The notes under the pieces are model-generated. The model saw only the letters and a program-made list of their open reading frames with translations, ran no database searches and was not told the origin of the DNA. Below, piece by piece: positions 61,026 through 64,000 of a stretch of 64,000 nt of DNA. The position numbers and the translations under genes are program-made. Location: NCBI RefSeq assembly GCF_020194175.1, contig NZ_JADYVX010000027.1, positions 62,001 to 126,000 of the forward strand, written 5' to 3'. The stretch's first letter is position 1. Each line of letters begins with the position of its first letter. Source of the DNA: Bradyrhizobium sp. BRP22 (GTDB lineage: Bacteria > Pseudomonadota > Alphaproteobacteria > Rhizobiales > Xanthobacteraceae).

Positions 61026-61114
61026 CGTCATGCGCGGGCTTGACCCGCGCATCCATCTCTCTAAAGATTCGATCTTTCTTTTGATGGATTGCCGGGTCGA
61101 GCCCGGCAATGACG
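61026..61114. repeat. Palindromic repeat between exonuclease and methyltransferase genes
   Basis: CGTCATGCGCGGGCTTGACC at the left and GGGTCGAGCCCGGCAATGACG at the right are diverged inverted arms, with inner GATGGATT/ATCCATC-type modules. An upstream ATG of the next frame (61109) lies inside it. Confidence 0.65.
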
Positions 61115-61132
61115 GATTTGGTTCCCCAAGCG

Positions 61133-62059
61133 ATGCCTGGACGTCTCTTCCTGTCCTCCGGCGATCTCGTCGCCGACCGCCGCTACCAATTCGCTCGCGA
61201 CCTGCAATTGCGCGGTGATCTCGCCGCCGCCGCCGACCTGCTCGAGCAGGCGATCGAACTCGCGCCGCACTTCGTCTCCGCCTGGTTTGTGCTCGGCGAG
61301 ATCCGCCAGGCGCGCGGCGAACGCGAGGCGGCGATCACGGCTTTCCGCCGCGCCCGCGATGCCGATCCGGAGGATCGTCACGGCGCCAGCCTGCATTTGA
61401 TGCAGCTCGGCGCGGAAGGACTGTCTGACATGCCGAAGGCCTATGTGCAGGCGCTGTTCGATCAATACGCGCCGCGCTTCGACGAGGCCCTGCTGCACGA
61501 TCTCGGCTATCGTGGCCCGTCGCTGTTGTTCAAGGCAGTGCTGTCCGCGCGCGCTGCCGCGAAGAAGCCGGCCTTCTTCAAGCGGGCGATCGATCTCGGC
61601 TGCGGTACCGGGCTTGGTGCTGCGGCCTTTGCCAAAAACGTCGATCGCTTCATCGGCATCGACCTGTCCCCGCGCATGATCGAGCAGGCGCGCGCAACGG
61701 GCCTCTATGCCGAGCTCGAAGTCCGGGACATGCTGAACGGCCTGCGCGCCAAGGATGACGCCAGCGCCGATCTGATCCTCGCGGCCGACGCCATGGTCTA
61801 TGTCTGCGACCTCGCGCCTGTCTTGGCCGAGTCCGCGCGCGTGCTCGCACCCGATGGCGTCATCGCCTTCACGGTCGAGACGCATGAGGGCGAAGGCGTC
61901 GTGATCGGCGATGGCCTGCGTTACGCGCACGCCGCGCCTTACATCCGCGCCACGCTCGAGGCCGCAGGCTTGAAGTTGTCGGCATTGCAGGCCGCGTCCT
62001 CGCGCAACGAAGGCAAGGTGCCCGTCCCAGGTTTGGTCGTGGTCGCAAGCAAGATGTGA
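61133..62059 (+). CDS. TPR-methyltransferase fusion protein
   Basis: 308 residues from ATG 61133; an in-frame ATG at 61109 is inside the repeat and less likely. N-terminal TPR-like repeats (RYQFARDLQLRGDLAAAADLLEQAIEL; APHFVSAWFVLGEIRQARGE) are followed by a class I methyltransferase domain with AIDLGCGTGLGAAAFA, IGIDLSPRMIEQARA and LILAADAMVYV. Substrate unknown; this pairing occurs in many proteobacteria. Confidence 0.85.
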   Translation: MPGRLFLSSGDLVADRRYQFARDLQLRGDLAAAADLLEQAIELAPHFVSAWFVLGEIRQARGEREAAITAFRRARDADPEDRHGASLHLMQLGAEGLSDMPKAYVQALFDQYAPRFDEALLHDLGYRGPSLLFKAVLSARAAAKKPAFFKRAIDLGCGTGLGAAAFAKNVDRFIGIDLSPRMIEQARATGLYAELEVRDMLNGLRAKDDASADLILAADAMVYVCDLAPVLAESARVLAPDGVIAFTVETHEGEGVVIGDGLRYAHAAPYIRATLEAAGLKLSALQAASSRNEGKVPVPGLVVVASKM

Positions 62060-62070
62060 GGTTACTTCAC

Positions 62071-62186
62071 CTCTCCCGCTTGCGGGAGAGGTCGGCGCGT
62101 AGCGCCGGGTGAGGGCTCTCTCCTCACGGAAAGTCCCATCGTGGAGACACCCTCACCCCAGCCCTCTCCCGCAAGCGGGAGAGGGA
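62071..62186. repeat. Long palindromic repeat (CTCTCCCGCTTGCGGGAGAG type)
   Basis: Both ends carry CTCTCCCGC/GCGGGAGAG modules (62071-62090 and 62164-62184), each itself palindromic, around GGGTGAGGG / CCCTCACCC. A widespread rhizobial intergenic element by appearance. Confidence 0.75.
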
Positions 62187-62344
62187 GTGCGGACGCCGTC
62201 GCGAGCAAAACTTGAGTCTAGGCGCTATCTTTTCCGCTGAGCGGAACCATTCCAAGCGGCATTGCGTCGCAAAGCAACAAGTTCGGTATTGCCGACCAAA
62301 GCGGAATGTTGCTCATTGTTGCGGTCTAGGGAGAGGCAACAACA

Positions 62345-63571
62345 ATGAAGAAGCAATCAAGGCGCGAGTTCTGCGCCAGCGCCATCAGTGCATTCGCTGC
62401 ATCCGTTTTGCCGGCGCCTTACGTCTGGGCGACCGAAAAGAAATACGATCCTGGCGCGAGCGATACCGAGATCAAGCTCGGCCAGACCGTGCCGCATTCC
62501 GGCCCCGGCTCGCTCTACGGCGTGCTGGGCCGCGTCGGCGAGGCCTATTTCCAGATGCTGAACGAGAAGGGCGGCATCAACGGGCGCAAAGTCAAGTTCT
62601 TCACCATGGACGATGCCTATAGCGCGCCGAAATGCGTCGAGGCGACGCGCCGCCTGGTGGAGCAGGAGGAAGTGCTGGCGCTCTACGGCTCGCTCGGCAC
62701 CGCGCCGCAGACCGCCGTGCACAAATATCTCAATTCCAAGGGCGTGCCGCAGTTGCTGCTCAACACCGGCGCGTCGAAATGGAATGACCCGAAGAATTTC
62801 AAATGGACCATGGCCGGCCTGCCGCTCTATCCGACCGAAGCGCGCATCCTGGCCAAACACGTCGTCAGCGTGAAGCCGAACGCAAAAGTCGGCATCCTCT
62901 ACCAGAACGATGATTTCGGCCGCGACTTCCTGGGGCCGTTCAAGAAGGTGCTGGCGGATGCCGGCGGCAAGGCGCAGGTGATCATGGAGCAGACCTATGA
63001 TCTCACCGATCCGACCGTCGATTCCCAGCTCATCAATCTCTCGAAATCCGGCGCCGACGTCTTCTACAACATCACCACGGGCAAGGCGACGTCGCAGTCG
63101 ATCCGCAAGGTGGCCGAGCTCGGCTGGAAGCCGCTGCATCTGCTGTCGGCGGGCTCGACCGGCCGCTCGATCCTCAATGCCGCGGGGCTGGAGAACGCCA
63201 CCGGCATCGTCGCGATCCGCTACGCCAAGGAAGTCGGTGTTCCCCGCTTCGAGAAGGATCCGGACGTGCTCGCCTTCGAGGAGCTGCGCAAGAAATATCT
63301 GCCCAATGTCGATCCTGACAACACCATTGCGTTCGCCGGCTACGGCCAGGTCGCAAGCATGGCCGAAATCCTGCGCCGCTGCGGCGACGACCTCACCCGC
63401 GCCAACGTGCTGAAGCACGCCACCACGCTGGCCGGCTTCCACTCGCCCTACTTCCTCGACGGCGTCAATTTCAGCTACACGCCCGACGACTACACGCCGA
63501 TGAAGACGCTCTACATCTCGACCTTCAACGGCAAGGATTGGGACATCTCCGACAAGCCCGTGACGGAGTAG
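62345..63571 (+). CDS. ABC transporter solute-binding protein (branched-chain amino-acid type)
   Basis: 408 residues. Signal: RREFCASAISAFAASVLPAP, a Tat-like double arginine followed by a hydrophobic stretch. The receptor ligand domain follows: IKLGQTVPHSGPGSLYGVLG, YFQMLNEKGGINGRKVKFF, VGILYQNDDFGRDFLGPFKK. These are the LivJ-like periplasmic proteins. No permease gene in view. Start preceded by GGGAGAGG. Confidence 0.9.
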   Translation: MKKQSRREFCASAISAFAASVLPAPYVWATEKKYDPGASDTEIKLGQTVPHSGPGSLYGVLGRVGEAYFQMLNEKGGINGRKVKFFTMDDAYSAPKCVEATRRLVEQEEVLALYGSLGTAPQTAVHKYLNSKGVPQLLLNTGASKWNDPKNFKWTMAGLPLYPTEARILAKHVVSVKPNAKVGILYQNDDFGRDFLGPFKKVLADAGGKAQVIMEQTYDLTDPTVDSQLINLSKSGADVFYNITTGKATSQSIRKVAELGWKPLHLLSAGSTGRSILNAAGLENATGIVAIRYAKEVGVPRFEKDPDVLAFEELRKKYLPNVDPDNTIAFAGYGQVASMAEILRRCGDDLTRANVLKHATTLAGFHSPYFLDGVNFSYTPDDYTPMKTLYISTFNGKDWDISDKPVTE

Positions 63572-63600
63572 AGGAAGGGTAGGGCGGGCGCCACATCTCC

Positions 63601-63760
63601 GCTGTCGTCCGCGCGAAAGCGGGGACCCATAACCCCAGGCAGTTGTTGTAGCGCAAGCAAGCTGTTGTAGCGGAGCACACCACAAGGGCCCGTGGTTATG
63701 GGTCCCGGCTCCCGGCTACGCCAAGGCTTCGCCGCGGCGCGGCAAGGCCGGGACGACAGC
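63601..63760. repeat. Long palindromic repeat, family B copy 4 with inserted tandem unit
   Basis: It begins GCTGTCGTCCGCGCG and CCCATAACC, has GTGGTTATGGGTCCC inside, and ends GGGACGACAGC. Between the arms there is an extra GTTGTTGTAGCG...GCTGTTGTAGCG pair not seen in the other copies. Confidence 0.7.
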
Positions 63761-63824
63761 GGTGGGCCTGGCGGGCGACTCGCGCCCCTCGACGAAGCGT
63801 CCCCGAGGGCATAGCTGTAATGCC

Positions 63825-64000
63825 GTGCCGCCGCTCGCCCAGCCCGCGGCCTCGACCGAGGCCGAATCCCTCCTGCCTCTCCGCTTCCAGAAATGGTTCG
63901 CGGCCCGCGGCTGGTCGCCGCGCGAGCACCAGCTCGCGCTGCTGGCAAAAGCGCGCGAAAATCGCTCGGCACTGCTGATCGCGCCCACTGGTGCGGGCAA
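63825..64000 (+). CDS. Ligase-associated DEXH-box helicase (Lhr type), 5' part
   Basis: The frame from GTG 63825 runs off the window end. It reads LRFQKWFAARGWSPREHQL then RSALLIAPTGAGK, a helicase Q-motif region and Walker A. With the ligase and exonuclease genes 3 kb away, it fits the ligase-associated helicase of the Lhr family. The start is tentative because upstream is also open. Confidence 0.75.
   Translation, partial: MPPLAQPAASTEAESLLPLRFQKWFAARGWSPREHQLALLAKARENRSALLIAPTGAG

Noticed and set aside
1..64000. CRISPR arrays, rRNA genes, insertion sequences or prophage
   Set aside because: No regularly spaced direct repeats, transposase, integrase or phage structural motifs were seen.

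Overview
The window looks like a chromosomal stretch of a Bradyrhizobium-type alphaproteobacterium. The grounds are high GC, GcrA cell-cycle control, an archaeal-type class I lysyl-tRNA synthetase, a double-length dCTP deaminase, a SAM-II riboswitch before metZ, FixK2-type boxes, and many short palindromic intergenic repeats. All family names below were recognised by eye from motifs; no database was searched.

Layout. 1-6339: Pho regulon phoR(partial)-pstS-pstC-pstA-pstB-phoU-phoB with a Pho box before pstS. 6525-17396: gcrA (minus), argD-argF-hslO (plus), apaG (minus), an opgC-like acyltransferase gene with two SGNH hydrolase genes, metZ (minus) behind a SAM-II riboswitch, and dcd. 17397-29177: a looser region with a class III cyclase, small proteins, an SDR/TetR pair, a sorbosone-dehydrogenase-like lipoprotein, a MATE transporter, and a minus-strand AraC/VOC/SRPBCC group. 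29516: tRNA-Gly(CCC). 29806-41183: FAD oxidoreductase, ALDH7-type dehydrogenase, methyltransferase, then a small putative microaerobic cluster (ChaB, PhaC-like hydrolase, universal stress protein, CBS protein) with FixK2-like boxes, followed by glucokinase, RidA and a flavoprotein dehydrogenase. 41461-49801: secreted and membrane proteins, SCO1, an ABC solute-binding protein, lysS, a cupin, a ketopantoate-reductase-like protein, a class II aldolase and an NDH-2-like enzyme.

50415-53212 is the most unusual part. It is a visibly less GC-rich three-gene block: a TIR-like (CAP12-type) nucleotide-binding protein, a four-helix membrane protein that reads as two SLATT/DUF4231 units, and a fusion of a GAF-like sensor to a nucleoside-deoxyribosyltransferase/TIR-like domain. 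I propose it as a candidate nucleotide-signalling anti-phage defence system. It is flanked by gene-poor degenerate DNA, and no integrase or transposase is visible.

53552-64000: a HTH-S24 regulator, a DUF952 protein, pyrD, then a minus-strand run (MATE, metallo-hydrolase, DUF6460-like, ATP-dependent DNA ligase, ligase-associated exonuclease), a TPR-methyltransferase, an ABC solute-binding protein, and at the right edge the start of what reads as the ligase-associated DEXH helicase. No CRISPR array, rRNA, insertion sequence or integrase was seen.
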